Source of the DNA: an uncultured archaeon
GTDB taxonomy: Archaea > Thermoproteota > Nitrososphaeria > Nitrososphaerales > Nitrosopumilaceae
Reading direction: 5' to 3'
NCBI GenBank assembly: GCA_937896495.1
Contig: CALBNQ010000008.1
Location: forward strand, 1 to 25,313
DNA: 25,313 nt
In this document: in pieces, positions 6,043 to 14,072 of the stretch
Position numbering within the stretch: position 1 is the stretch's first letter
How the letters are laid out: each line of letters starts with the position of its first letter
Notes under the pieces: generated by a model
The model's database searches: none
Seen by the model: the letters and a program-made list of their open reading frames with translations, nothing else
Told to the model about the DNA's origin: nothing
Made by a program: the position numbers and the translations under genes

Positions 6043-7629
6043 CTATGTATATTCTGAAAGAGTTTTGGCTACTTGTTTTCGTCCAATATCTGAGATGAAT
6101 GGGCCTATTTTTGGACCTCTTGATGTTCCGAGGATTATTTGGTATAATATTTTAAAGAAATCTTTAGGTTGTACATCGTTTGATTTTGCGATTTGATATA
6201 TTGTATTTTGAACATCTTCTGGTTCTTCTTCAGATCCTAATGCATCTACGAGAATCTTTAATGCTTTCTTTGCAGTATTATCTAATTCAACTTTAGTTTT
6301 TTCAATTTCATCAAATTCATCAGAATAATTACCTGCAATTTTAATCAGGTTTTCAATTTCTATATTTTCTTCTTTTATCACTCCATAGTCTAGGAGTTTT
6401 TTCATTACTCTTTGCACTCTATCTTCTTTGAAGATTTTTGTTAATTCTAACAATAGTCTATAATTGACATGTATGCTTGATTGTTTTGGAGGGTTTAGAA
6501 GATTAACATATTCAAAAAGACCTTTTGATTTTACAAGTTTTGCTTGATTGTCTATTTTGATTCTTCCAAAGTAAATATCTTCAAGTTCATTGTATTCACT
6601 CATTAACGATGGAATATCATCAAATCCTAATTCTCTTGCACCTGTAATTCTTTTGTATAACAATAGTAGGATTGATTTTGGTGTTCCAAATTCTAACCAT
6701 TTTTGTGCGGTGATTACATTTCCTAATGATTTTGAAATCTTTTTTCCTCCCTTGTCAAGAAACATTTCATATTTTACATGATGAGGGTGTGGACATTGTA
6801 ATATTTCATCTGCAACCCAATCATTTACTTTAACTGAATCCATGATGTCTTTCCCATACGCTTCAAATCTTATATCAAATGCTGTCCATCTTGCTGCAAA
6901 TTCTACTTTCCATGCTAATTTCCCTAGATCTTTTGTAATATCTGCCTCTCCTTGATGACCACACCCTTTGATCATTTTTGAGCCAATTTTTGTATCATGA
7001 CAATTGTATTTTACTTTCTTTTCATCAGTAATGTATTCTGTAGATTCAGCCGTATACAGACGATTACAATTTGAACAAACTGGAAAATACGGAAGATATT
7101 TTTGATACTTTTCTTGTCCTACTAATTCGGAAATTTTATCTCCTATTCTTGTACTGTTTTGTAATATTGTATGTATTTGATCTTTTAGTAATCCTTGTTT
7201 GTAAGTATCAATTGCTCGTCTGAATTGATATTTTATTCCAACTTTATCTAACCCATCTAGTAAAATGCTACTCATATGCATACCGTATGAATCATGACAC
7301 CCATATGGATCTGGAATTAATGATACGGGTTTTGCTAAATGTTCTTCAAGTGAATCTGGAAATCCTGTTGGTATCTTTCTTAATCCATCTAAATCATCAG
7401 AATATGCAATTAACTCAGACTTGTATCCTAAATTTTCTAATGCTAACTTTACCCCATAAGCTCTTACTGCATCACCTAAACTTCCAATATGTGGAACTCC
7501 TGATGCGCCTAATCCACTTTCCACTTTAATTAAATCTAAACTCCGTCCAAGAATTTTTTCACGTTCAAGTAATTCTGATGCTAGCTTATCAATCCAAGTC
7601 CCTTTACCTATAATTTCTTGTTCTGACAT
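6043..7629 (-). CDS. lysS: Lysyl-tRNA synthetase, class I
   Basis: Charges tRNA-Lys with lysine in the cytoplasm. This is the class I form typical of many archaea, unrelated to the class II bacterial enzyme. The Rossmann ATP-binding signature HIGS is at residues 47-50 (SGVPHIGSLGD), and the KMSKS-type loop is KISKS at 297-301. Four cysteines (Cys185, Cys188, Cys210, Cys223) sit in an inserted metal-binding region. The 528-aa length is normal, and residues from about 370 form the helical anticodon-binding domain. The gene lies 9 bp after elp3 and 2 bp before a small membrane protein gene, so the three form an operon. The gene is called lysK in some annotations. Confidence 0.97.
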   Translation of the reverse strand: MSEQEIIGKGTWIDKLASELLEREKILGRSLDLIKVESGLGASGVPHIGSLGDAVRAYGVKLALENLGYKSELIAYSDDLDGLRKIPTGFPDSLEEHLAKPVSLIPDPYGCHDSYGMHMSSILLDGLDKVGIKYQFRRAIDTYKQGLLKDQIHTILQNSTRIGDKISELVGQEKYQKYLPYFPVCSNCNRLYTAESTEYITDEKKVKYNCHDTKIGSKMIKGCGHQGEADITKDLGKLAWKVEFAARWTAFDIRFEAYGKDIMDSVKVNDWVADEILQCPHPHHVKYEMFLDKGGKKISKSLGNVITAQKWLEFGTPKSILLLLYKRITGARELGFDDIPSLMSEYNELEDIYFGRIKIDNQAKLVKSKGLFEYVNLLNPPKQSSIHVNYRLLLELTKIFKEDRVQRVMKKLLDYGVIKEENIEIENLIKIAGNYSDEFDEIEKTKVELDNTAKKALKILVDALGSEEEPEDVQNTIYQIAKSNDVQPKDFFKILYQIILGTSRGPKIGPFISDIGRKQVAKTLSEYT

Positions 7630-7638
7630 TTCTTTTCA

Positions 7639-9222
7639 CTAGTTGAGTTTTTTGGACATGTATGGCCCATATAATGAATACCCTAATTTTCGATAATATT
7701 CTCTTGTCCCGATTGCACTGATTACAAGAATTTTTCTTGCATCAAATTCTTCTTTTGAAATTTTTTCAGCTTCTTGCATCAATCTTTTCCCTAATCCTGA
7801 ATGTTGAATTTCATCATCTCCTTTATCTCCAATTTTTAATGATTTTCCATAAACATGGATTTCTCTAACAATACAACTATCCTTCATCTCATCCCTATGG
7901 GCTTGCTCACTTGGTTTTCTTAATCTTAAAAATCCATAAATTGATTCATCTTTATCCTCAAATGATAAGAAAACTTCTTTTCCATTTGATGAATCGTAAT
8001 TAATTCTATTTAGTATGATATCTTTTGGTTCTGATTTTTTATTTGTAAGTCCTGCTTCTCTACATCGAATACATTTACACACCAATCCTAATTTTGCCAA
8101 ATTTTGATGTACAATTTGTCTTAAATTACCTGATTTTGGGCCTGCAATGATCTCTTTTGGAGAAATCTCTCTTTGTACTCTCATGATTCTAACCCATTTT
8201 GGAATATCTTTTTTTACTTCTGTTAATACTTTGATCATATCCTCATCTGAATATGGTGTGTATTTTCCATCTTTGAATTCTTCGTAGAGTGGTGTATTTT
8301 CAATTACTAATGATGGATAAATTTTCAACATATCTGGACGTAACTGTGAGTCTAAAAATAATTTTTTAAAATCTGCTATATCTTCTTCTGGAGTCATTGT
8401 TGGCAATCCTGGCATCATGTGAGATACAATTTTGTATCCTGCATCTTTTGAAATTTGAAATGATTCTATGACATCTTTGTAATTATGACCCCTGTTTGTT
8501 CTTTGATATACTCTTTCTTGTAATGATTGAACTCCTATCTCTATCCGTGTAACTCCTTGGTTTAACATTACATCAACATGTTCTTTTTTACAATAATCAG
8601 GTTTTGTTTCAATGGTAAATCCTACATTTCTGATTATTGCATGTTCATTGTTTGTTTTTGCTTCCTCCAAATTTTTTGAGTTTGTTCCGTTTAATGCATC
8701 ATAACATGATTTAATGAATTCTGTTTGATAATCTATTGGCATAAATGGAAATGTACCTCCAACTATCACTATTTCCATTTTTGTCGGTTCATGTCCAAAT
8801 GAAATTAGTTTCTCAATCTTTGATGTAATTTGTAATTTAGGATCAAATTCATTTTCGATTGCATTTAGTGATGATGGTTCTTTCCCTGTGTAACTATTTG
8901 GGGAATTAAATTCAATTCCTCCAGGACAATATGTACATCGTCCATGTGGACATGCAAATGGTTTAGGCATTAATGCAATTACTGCCACTCCTGATGCCGT
9001 TTTTGTTGGTTTCCTAAGTAACACTTTTTTTAATTTATCAAACTCTAATTCTTTTACTGTTGATAATATCTCATAATTTCTTGGAATTCTTTCTAATGCA
9101 TATTTTGTACAAATTTTTATAATTTCTTCCTTGACTTGTTTTTTACTGGGTTGATTGATTAGCAACAGATTTTGAGTAATCTCGCTACATGCTTTGGCAA
9201 GTGCAGGTTCTAATTCCTTCAT
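7639..9222 (-). CDS. elp3: Elp3-type tRNA uridine(34) 5-carboxymethylaminomethyl synthase
   Basis: Radical SAM plus acetyltransferase enzyme that builds the carboxymethyl group on C5 of wobble uridine in tRNAs. The radical SAM cluster ligands are Cys91, Cys96 and Cys99 (ACPHGRCTYC), the C-x4-C-x2-C spacing specific to Elp3. The middle of the protein is the radical SAM barrel with a second cysteine pair (CKCIRCREAG). Residues about 405-527 form the GNAT acetyl-CoA domain, ending in REYYRKLGYSLYGPYMSK. At 527 aa it is full length. Archaeal Elp3 acts without the rest of Elongator. It lies directly upstream of lysS; tRNA-Lys(UUU) is a classic target of this modification. A TATA-like element (GAATTTATG, about 9245-9253) precedes it. 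Confidence 0.96.
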   Translation of the reverse strand: MKELEPALAKACSEITQNLLLINQPSKKQVKEEIIKICTKYALERIPRNYEILSTVKELEFDKLKKVLLRKPTKTASGVAVIALMPKPFACPHGRCTYCPGGIEFNSPNSYTGKEPSSLNAIENEFDPKLQITSKIEKLISFGHEPTKMEIVIVGGTFPFMPIDYQTEFIKSCYDALNGTNSKNLEEAKTNNEHAIIRNVGFTIETKPDYCKKEHVDVMLNQGVTRIEIGVQSLQERVYQRTNRGHNYKDVIESFQISKDAGYKIVSHMMPGLPTMTPEEDIADFKKLFLDSQLRPDMLKIYPSLVIENTPLYEEFKDGKYTPYSDEDMIKVLTEVKKDIPKWVRIMRVQREISPKEIIAGPKSGNLRQIVHQNLAKLGLVCKCIRCREAGLTNKKSEPKDIILNRINYDSSNGKEVFLSFEDKDESIYGFLRLRKPSEQAHRDEMKDSCIVREIHVYGKSLKIGDKGDDEIQHSGLGKRLMQEAEKISKEEFDARKILVISAIGTREYYRKLGYSLYGPYMSKKLN

Positions 9223-9305
9223 AATTTTTTAGAATCATTTAGACATAAATTCGTTGAATATTTTTTTCATTTTTACATATGTTGGAATGTTTAGAACTTG
9301 AAATC

Positions 9306-10553
9306 TTATTCTATTTTTTGTTCAGACTTCATTCCTGATGTGTCTTTACCACTTTTTTGTTCTTTTCTATACTCCATTTTCAACCATATTGGTGTGATAA
9401 TTGTAGTTACTGCCACCATGATTACTATTGTAGAGTACACTTCAGATGTGAGTATTCCTGCTGTCACTCCTACTCCTGCAACAATCAACCCTACTTCTCC
9501 CCTTGAAATCATTCCAATCCCTACACGCATTCCTTGTTGCTTGCTTTTCAAAAACATCATTGCAGGTAAACCACATCCAAAAAGTTTTGTAGCTATTGCT
9601 ACTACGATGATTACTCCACTTAACATCAATATGTTTAGGTCCACTGCTCTTAGATCTACTTGTGCACCGATGATTGCAAAAAATAACGGTGCAAAAATTA
9701 ATCCAATTTTTCCAACATAGCTTTCTATTTTATCAAAGACTTTGGTAGTGGATAATGCCATTCCTACTGCAAATGCTCCTACGATTGGTGATAGTCCTAT
9801 TGAACCTGCAAGTGCCGCTGCTCCAAAAAATGACGCCGTAGCAATTCCCTCAACACTTCCTTTTGCCTTCCATAATCTTGGTGTGATTATTTTTGGAATT
9901 ACTACTACTGCAACAATGAGCATTATTGCAAAGAATCCTAATACTTGTAGAATCGTCCATGTTACATCCATTATGTCGATATTATCCATTCCTCCATCAG
10001 ATCCTGCAATTGATGTTACAACTGATAATACTGCAATTGCTAAAATATCATCTACTACTGCTGCTCCTATGATGAGACGAGCTTCAGGAGTTTTTATTTT
10101 TCCAAATTCACTTAGAACCTGAATTGAAATTGCGATACTTGTTGCAGTAAGTGCAGTTGCAATTAACATAGATTGTAATGCATCAAATCCAAACATTTGG
10201 AAAATTATTAGACCAGCAAAAAATGGTATTACCACACCTAATGTTCCTACAGTAAATGACGCTTTCCCTCCTTTGAGGAATTCTTTTGGTGTCATTTCCA
10301 ATCCTGCCATAAACAAAATTACAATGGCCCCCATTTCTCCGAGAATTCTAATTTCATCATTTATTTGCAATAATTGTTTTCCATCAATTACAAAAAATCC
10401 TCCTAATGCGAATGGTCCAACAATCATTCCAGCTAATAATTCACCTAATACAATTGGAAGTTTTAATCTAAGGAAAAGTTCTGCCATTAATTTAGCAGCA
10501 AAAAGAAGTATTCCTACTCCAATAATTGTTTCAATAAAATGGGCCTCACTCAT
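9306..10553 (-). CDS. CPA2-family cation:proton antiporter (KefB/NapA-like)
   Basis: An integral membrane antiporter that exchanges Na+ or K+ for protons. The 415-aa protein is built of about 12-13 hydrophobic spans. Family signatures are LKLPIVLGELLAGMIVGP near the N-terminus and AAVVDDILAIAVLS, where the two adjacent Asp residues are the ion-binding pair of electrogenic CPA2 antiporters. The sequence stops after the membrane domain with a short Lys/Glu-rich tail, so the RCK/KTN nucleotide-binding domain of KefB and KefC is missing. It lies 83 bp upstream of elp3 and 74 bp from purM, so it is probably transcribed alone. The cation is inferred only. Confidence 0.93.
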   Translation of the reverse strand: MSEAHFIETIIGVGILLFAAKLMAELFLRLKLPIVLGELLAGMIVGPFALGGFFVIDGKQLLQINDEIRILGEMGAIVILFMAGLEMTPKEFLKGGKASFTVGTLGVVIPFFAGLIIFQMFGFDALQSMLIATALTATSIAISIQVLSEFGKIKTPEARLIIGAAVVDDILAIAVLSVVTSIAGSDGGMDNIDIMDVTWTILQVLGFFAIMLIVAVVVIPKIITPRLWKAKGSVEGIATASFFGAAALAGSIGLSPIVGAFAVGMALSTTKVFDKIESYVGKIGLIFAPLFFAIIGAQVDLRAVDLNILMLSGVIIVVAIATKLFGCGLPAMMFLKSKQQGMRVGIGMISRGEVGLIVAGVGVTAGILTSEVYSTIVIMVAVTTIITPIWLKMEYRKEQKSGKDTSGMKSEQKIE

Positions 10554-10627
10554 TTTTCTCTAATGAAATTAAAGAAATATGCCATATAAGGCAATGTTCT
10601 GTTAAAAATTATTTTCTTGTTGTTAAA

Positions 10628-11650
10628 TTAAGCAATTTTTGAAGAGTTTACTGTAACTCCCTTTTTGGATACAATTTTTCCTATTTCTTGACTTGAAATT
10701 TTGTATTTTTTGAATATTGAGATTATTTTTGTAGATTGTGTCTTTGGAGCAACAACACAAAACCCCACCCCCATATTGAAAGTCTTGTACATTTCTTCTG
10801 GTTTTACTCCTTGTTCTTGCACTAGTCCCATTATTGGTGGTATTTTTGGTAGTGATTCTATTTCATATCCTATGTTTTTGAGGCGTAATAGTTTGGTAAA
10901 TGCCCCTCCTGTAATGTGTGCAAGCCCATTAATTTTACATTTTTGAATTATCTCTAAAACTGGATTTGTATAGATTTCAGTAGGTTTGAGTAATGCATCT
11001 CCAATTCTTCCAACTCCTTTGACTTTATCTTTAACTGAATATTTTTTTAATAATGCTTTTCTTGCAAGTGAATATCCGTTTGAATGAAACCCTGTACTGT
11101 TTGCACCAATTATGACATCTCCTGTTTTTATTTTATCTCCTAAAATAAGATCTTTTTTCTCAACTAACCCTACTACCATTCCTGCCAAATCAAATGCAAA
11201 TCCTTCTCCTTCTATCACATCTGGCATTATTGCAGTTTCTCCACCAACAATTGGCATTGATGATTTTTTTGCACCAGTTACCAACCCTTCAACAATTTTT
11301 TTGAATATGTTTACATTATTTTTATTTGCAGCAATGTAATCTACAAATGATATTGGTGTAGCTCCAATACAAATTATATCATTTACATTCATTGCAACAC
11401 AATCAACTCCAATTGTATTGTATTTTTTCATCATATTTGCAATTACTACTTTTGTTCCTACACCATCTGTATGCGTTGCTAAAAGTTTCCCTCCTGGAAT
11501 TTCTACAATCCCTGCATAATGTCCAAACCCATGAGCAATTTTTGCTTTTTTCTGAAGTTTATGAGTTGATGCAATTAGTTTCCCTATTGCTTTTTGACTT
11601 TGTTTAATTTTAGAAATGTCTACTCCTGCTTTTTTGTAGGTTAAGACCAT
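10628..11650 (-). CDS. purM: Phosphoribosylformylglycinamidine cyclo-ligase
   Basis: Fifth step of purine synthesis: ATP-dependent closure of formylglycinamidine ribonucleotide to aminoimidazole ribonucleotide. Signatures of the PurM/ThiL-type fold are present: HTDGVGTKVVIA, VGVDCVAMNVNDI (catalytic metal region), MPIVGGETAIMPDV and HITGGAFTKLLR. I place the start at ATG 11650 because MVLTYKKAGVDI matches the usual PurM N-terminus; a GTG four codons earlier (11662) is also in frame. The resulting length of about 340 aa is normal. No other pur gene is in the window, so the pathway is scattered in this genome. Confidence 0.96.
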   Translation of the reverse strand: MVLTYKKAGVDISKIKQSQKAIGKLIASTHKLQKKAKIAHGFGHYAGIVEIPGGKLLATHTDGVGTKVVIANMMKKYNTIGVDCVAMNVNDIICIGATPISFVDYIAANKNNVNIFKKIVEGLVTGAKKSSMPIVGGETAIMPDVIEGEGFAFDLAGMVVGLVEKKDLILGDKIKTGDVIIGANSTGFHSNGYSLARKALLKKYSVKDKVKGVGRIGDALLKPTEIYTNPVLEIIQKCKINGLAHITGGAFTKLLRLKNIGYEIESLPKIPPIMGLVQEQGVKPEEMYKTFNMGVGFCVVAPKTQSTKIISIFKKYKISSQEIGKIVSKKGVTVNSSKIA

Positions 11651-11699
11651 GGTTTGATGCACTAATATTGTGAATAAAAGAATTTGCTTGTAATTTCGA

Positions 11700-12425
11700 T
11701 CACATGTACATTCCAGATGTTACTTCTCTATGCTCTGCATATTTTTGAGACAGTTCACTAAATTCTGAATTTATTTTCTCTTTGTTTTCTTGTAGATTTT
11801 TTGTATCTATATTCATTTCATAGAATCTGTTTAATGCTTCAATTAGGGTAGAAGCAGCTATTGAATCAGGAGATGTTCTATCAGCTTTTGCCAAAAGTGT
11901 CAACCCTTGAATTTCCCTTACTAGACACTCATTTAATATGCCTCCTGGCATGCCTGTGATGAATCCATGCGGAATCATACTGATATCTTTGTCTGCCATT
12001 GTTCTAACCAAATCTTCTTCAGCTGCACAATATGCTTTATCATCATGCTCATCTCCTGCAACACCATCTAAAATTACAATTTCTTTTGAGCCTTTTTGTT
12101 CTACCCAATCTAAAATTGCAGATACCAATGAATACAGTCCTTCCATTCTTAGTGTGATTTCACAAATTATTGCACAGATCGTCCCTTCTTTGTTTGCATA
12201 GAATCTAAATGGGTGACGTAGTCTTCCGTTCATAAATACAGTTGATGGTGGAAGATATTTTGATCTCATTACTGCAATTTCACTCATTTCTAATTTTTCT
12301 ATGATGTGATTGATTGCTACAGGTCCTACCAACCCTGCACCTACAAACCCTGCAAAAATTATTGGACTCTTTAATTTTTTTTCTTTTATTTCAAATATTT
12401 CTGCTTCTGGAAATTCACTTTGCAT
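11700..12425 (-). CDS. PAC2 family protein (archaeal proteasome-assembly-chaperone-like)
   Basis: A 241-aa protein of the PAC2 family, which includes eukaryotic proteasome assembly chaperone 2 and archaeal relatives. The pattern is clear: FAGFVGAGLVGPVAINHIIE after a short N-terminus, MNGRLRHPFRFYAN, the ILDGVAGDEHD strand-turn, and MPGGILNECL. The last 40 residues form a helical, coiled-coil-prone tail. Archaeal members are suggested, not proven, to help 20S proteasome assembly. No proteasome gene is nearby. It lies 37 bp after purM on the same strand, with its own AT-rich upstream region. Confidence 0.85.
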   Translation of the reverse strand: MQSEFPEAEIFEIKEKKLKSPIIFAGFVGAGLVGPVAINHIIEKLEMSEIAVMRSKYLPPSTVFMNGRLRHPFRFYANKEGTICAIICEITLRMEGLYSLVSAILDWVEQKGSKEIVILDGVAGDEHDDKAYCAAEEDLVRTMADKDISMIPHGFITGMPGGILNECLVREIQGLTLLAKADRTSPDSIAASTLIEALNRFYEMNIDTKNLQENKEKINSEFSELSQKYAEHREVTSGMYM

Positions 12426-12543
12426 TATTTACATCAATTTGTTCTGTCTAATTATCTTATTGTATATTATTTTCAAACATACTTTATATTTTTGAGTCAA
12501 TTGAAATTAAAAAATATTGCATCCAAATGGATACTTTGTATTT

Positions 12544-12891
12544 TTAGATTTCTTTTTGCATGAACAGATGTAGCATTGTGTGGCCTTTGTCTGTGATTGA
12601 ATATATCATATTAGCTCCTACTGGTTCTTTTTTGACAAAGTTGTAATCTACACATAGATGCAAATAGTTTAGAAATGATCTTTTCATTCTAATCTTTGAT
12701 TTTGAATACAGTTCTGAAAATGTCATTGCACATCCTCTGAGTTGATATAGCAATTTTAACAGTGATAATGTACTGTAATCTTTGGTCTTTGCCTTTACTG
12801 CATCTAAAACTTGTTCATCTCTCTTTATGATGAAATCCTCGAATTGATCTGCCACTTCTAGTGGTACGTATGTTAGTCTTGCTCGTGTCAT
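12544..12891 (-). CDS. Winged-helix DNA-binding protein, probable transcription regulator
   Basis: A 115-aa protein whose residues about 38-110 read as a winged helix: a helix (STLSLLKLLYQLRG), a second (MTFSELYSKSKI), a recognition-like helix (RMKRSFLNYLHLCVDYNFV) and a beta wing (KKEPVGANMIYSITDKGHTML). The YSITDKG ending is typical of MarR/PadR-like and ArnR-like archaeal regulators. The N-terminal 35 residues carry a DQFEDFIIKRDEQ helix that may help dimerisation. The start codon overlaps a 12-bp perfect palindrome, and a TATA element lies 26 bp upstream, so the protein probably represses itself. Its other targets are unknown; the Ca/Na exchanger is divergently arranged 226 bp away. Confidence 0.75.
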   Translation of the reverse strand: MTRARLTYVPLEVADQFEDFIIKRDEQVLDAVKAKTKDYSTLSLLKLLYQLRGCAMTFSELYSKSKIRMKRSFLNYLHLCVDYNFVKKEPVGANMIYSITDKGHTMLHLFMQKEI

Positions 12892-12909
12892 ACTGTACAG
12901 TACGGTACA
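12891..12909. promoter_or_regulatory. GTAC-rich palindromic operator at the regulator start
   Basis: TACTGTACAGTA (12891-12902) is a perfect 12-bp palindrome touching the start codon of the winged-helix gene. It runs into TGTACAGTACGGTACA (12894-12909), symmetrical at 14 of 16 positions. GTAC occurs three times at exact 5-bp steps (12895, 12900, 12905). The block fills the space between the TATA element and the start codon, where a bound protein would block transcription. Confidence 0.55.
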
Positions 12910-12912
12910 TTA

Positions 12913-12920
12913 CTTTATTA
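12913..12920 (-). promoter_or_regulatory. TATA box of the winged-helix regulator gene
   Basis: Read on the minus strand, TAATAAAG is centred 26 bp before the ATG at 12891, fitting a leaderless transcript that begins at the start codon. Confidence 0.45.
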
Positions 12921-13088
12921 GTCTTTGACTTGAACTTTGTTTATCTTTCTAGGTTGTTTTTTTACACTTGTTTTGTGCCTATTTGTTACATTTGAGGTAT
13001 GAATTCCATCTCATTTAATTTTCAAATTATATTTTATATGAAATTAACATGAATTGTTATAATTGTAAATTTTTGATATATCCTCTCC

Positions 13089-13096
13089 TTTAAACA
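13089..13096 (+). promoter_or_regulatory. TATA box of the Ca/Na exchanger gene
   Basis: TTTAAACA is centred about 25 bp before the GTG at 13118 and supports that start in a leaderless transcript. The rest of the 226-bp spacer (12892-13117) is AT-rich with no further motif I can name. Confidence 0.5.
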
Positions 13097-13117
13097 ATAC
13101 CTCTTTGAGAATTTATT

Positions 13118-14053
13118 GTGGAAGTAATCTTTAGTGCCATTCTTACTGTAGTTGGATTAATTTTATTGTGTCTTGGTGGTAATTGGTTGGTTAGTGGTGG
13201 TGTTGCCATTGCAAAAAAATTCCGTATTAGTAACTTGATAATTGGAATGACTATTGTAGCTTATGGTACTTCAACTCCTGAACTTGCTGCAAGTATTGCA
13301 GCAGCTGGAGAACACAGTGCTATCATTTTAGGAAATATAGTTGGAAGTAATATTGCAAACGTTGGCATGGTGATTGGAATTGCCGCAATTTTGGTTCCCC
13401 TTACAGTAAAAAAATCTGTATTGAAAAAAGAAATCCCTATAATGCTTGGTGTTTCTGCTCTGCTTGTTTTGATTTCTATTGATGGTGAACTCACTCAGTA
13501 TGATGGAATACTATTACTTGGTGGGTTGGGTGTTTTTGCGATTTATACATTTAGAGATGCAATGAAGCAACGAGAAAAAGATATAGAAAAACAAGATCAA
13601 AGTAAAAAAAATATCTATGTAAAATCTGCAGGATTAATCGGTTTGGGTATTGGAGTTTTGTATGTTGGTGCAATTTTAACAGTTGATAATGCTGTGATTT
13701 TAGCAAAAGAATTTGGATTATCTGAAAAAATTATTGGATTAACTGTGATTGCCATTGGCACATCTCTTCCAGAATTAATAACATCTGTAATTGCAATTAG
13801 AAAGGGGCATACTGACATAGGTGTTGGAAATATTATTGGAAGTAATATTTACAATATTTTGATGATAATGGGAGTGGGTGCCACTCTTGGTGGTGTGTTG
13901 ATTTCTTCTGATGTTTACATTGATTATGCAATAATGATAATTTTCAGTATGTCTTTGTTGGTGGCGCTTAAGACTGGAATAATTAACAGATTCATGGGAA
14001 TCTGTTTGAGTATTGGATATGTTATTTATCTTGCAGTAACCTTTTTCAAGTAA
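13118..14053 (+). CDS. Calcium/sodium antiporter (CaCA superfamily, YrbG-like)
   Basis: A membrane antiporter that exports Ca2+ in exchange for Na+ or H+. At 311 aa and about 10 spans it matches the prokaryotic YrbG/NCX_Mj class. The two inverted alpha repeats are clear: GMTIVAYGTSTPELAASI with GNIVGSNIANVG in the first half (residues 43-82), and GLTVIAIGTSLPELITSV with GVGNIIGSNIYNIL in the second. The GTS-PEL and GSN motifs hold the ion-binding Glu, Ser, Thr and Asn residues. A charged cytoplasmic loop (about residues 149-168, KQREKDIEKQDQSKK) separates the halves. The GTG start is backed by a TATA element 25 bp upstream. The gene stands alone and converges on the TldE-like gene. Confidence 0.95.
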   Translation: MEVIFSAILTVVGLILLCLGGNWLVSGGVAIAKKFRISNLIIGMTIVAYGTSTPELAASIAAAGEHSAIILGNIVGSNIANVGMVIGIAAILVPLTVKKSVLKKEIPIMLGVSALLVLISIDGELTQYDGILLLGGLGVFAIYTFRDAMKQREKDIEKQDQSKKNIYVKSAGLIGLGIGVLYVGAILTVDNAVILAKEFGLSEKIIGLTVIAIGTSLPELITSVIAIRKGHTDIGVGNIIGSNIYNILMIMGVGATLGGVLISSDVYIDYAIMIIFSMSLLVALKTGIINRFMGICLSIGYVIYLAVTFFK

Positions 14054-14072
14054 TTCATGCCTATTTTCACAT

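Noticed and set aside
9298..10563. Three long plus-strand frames opposite the CPA2 antiporter gene
   Set aside because: They are shadows of the antiporter codons: Pro/Ile/Thr-rich sequence without domain features, while the minus frame has clear family motifs.
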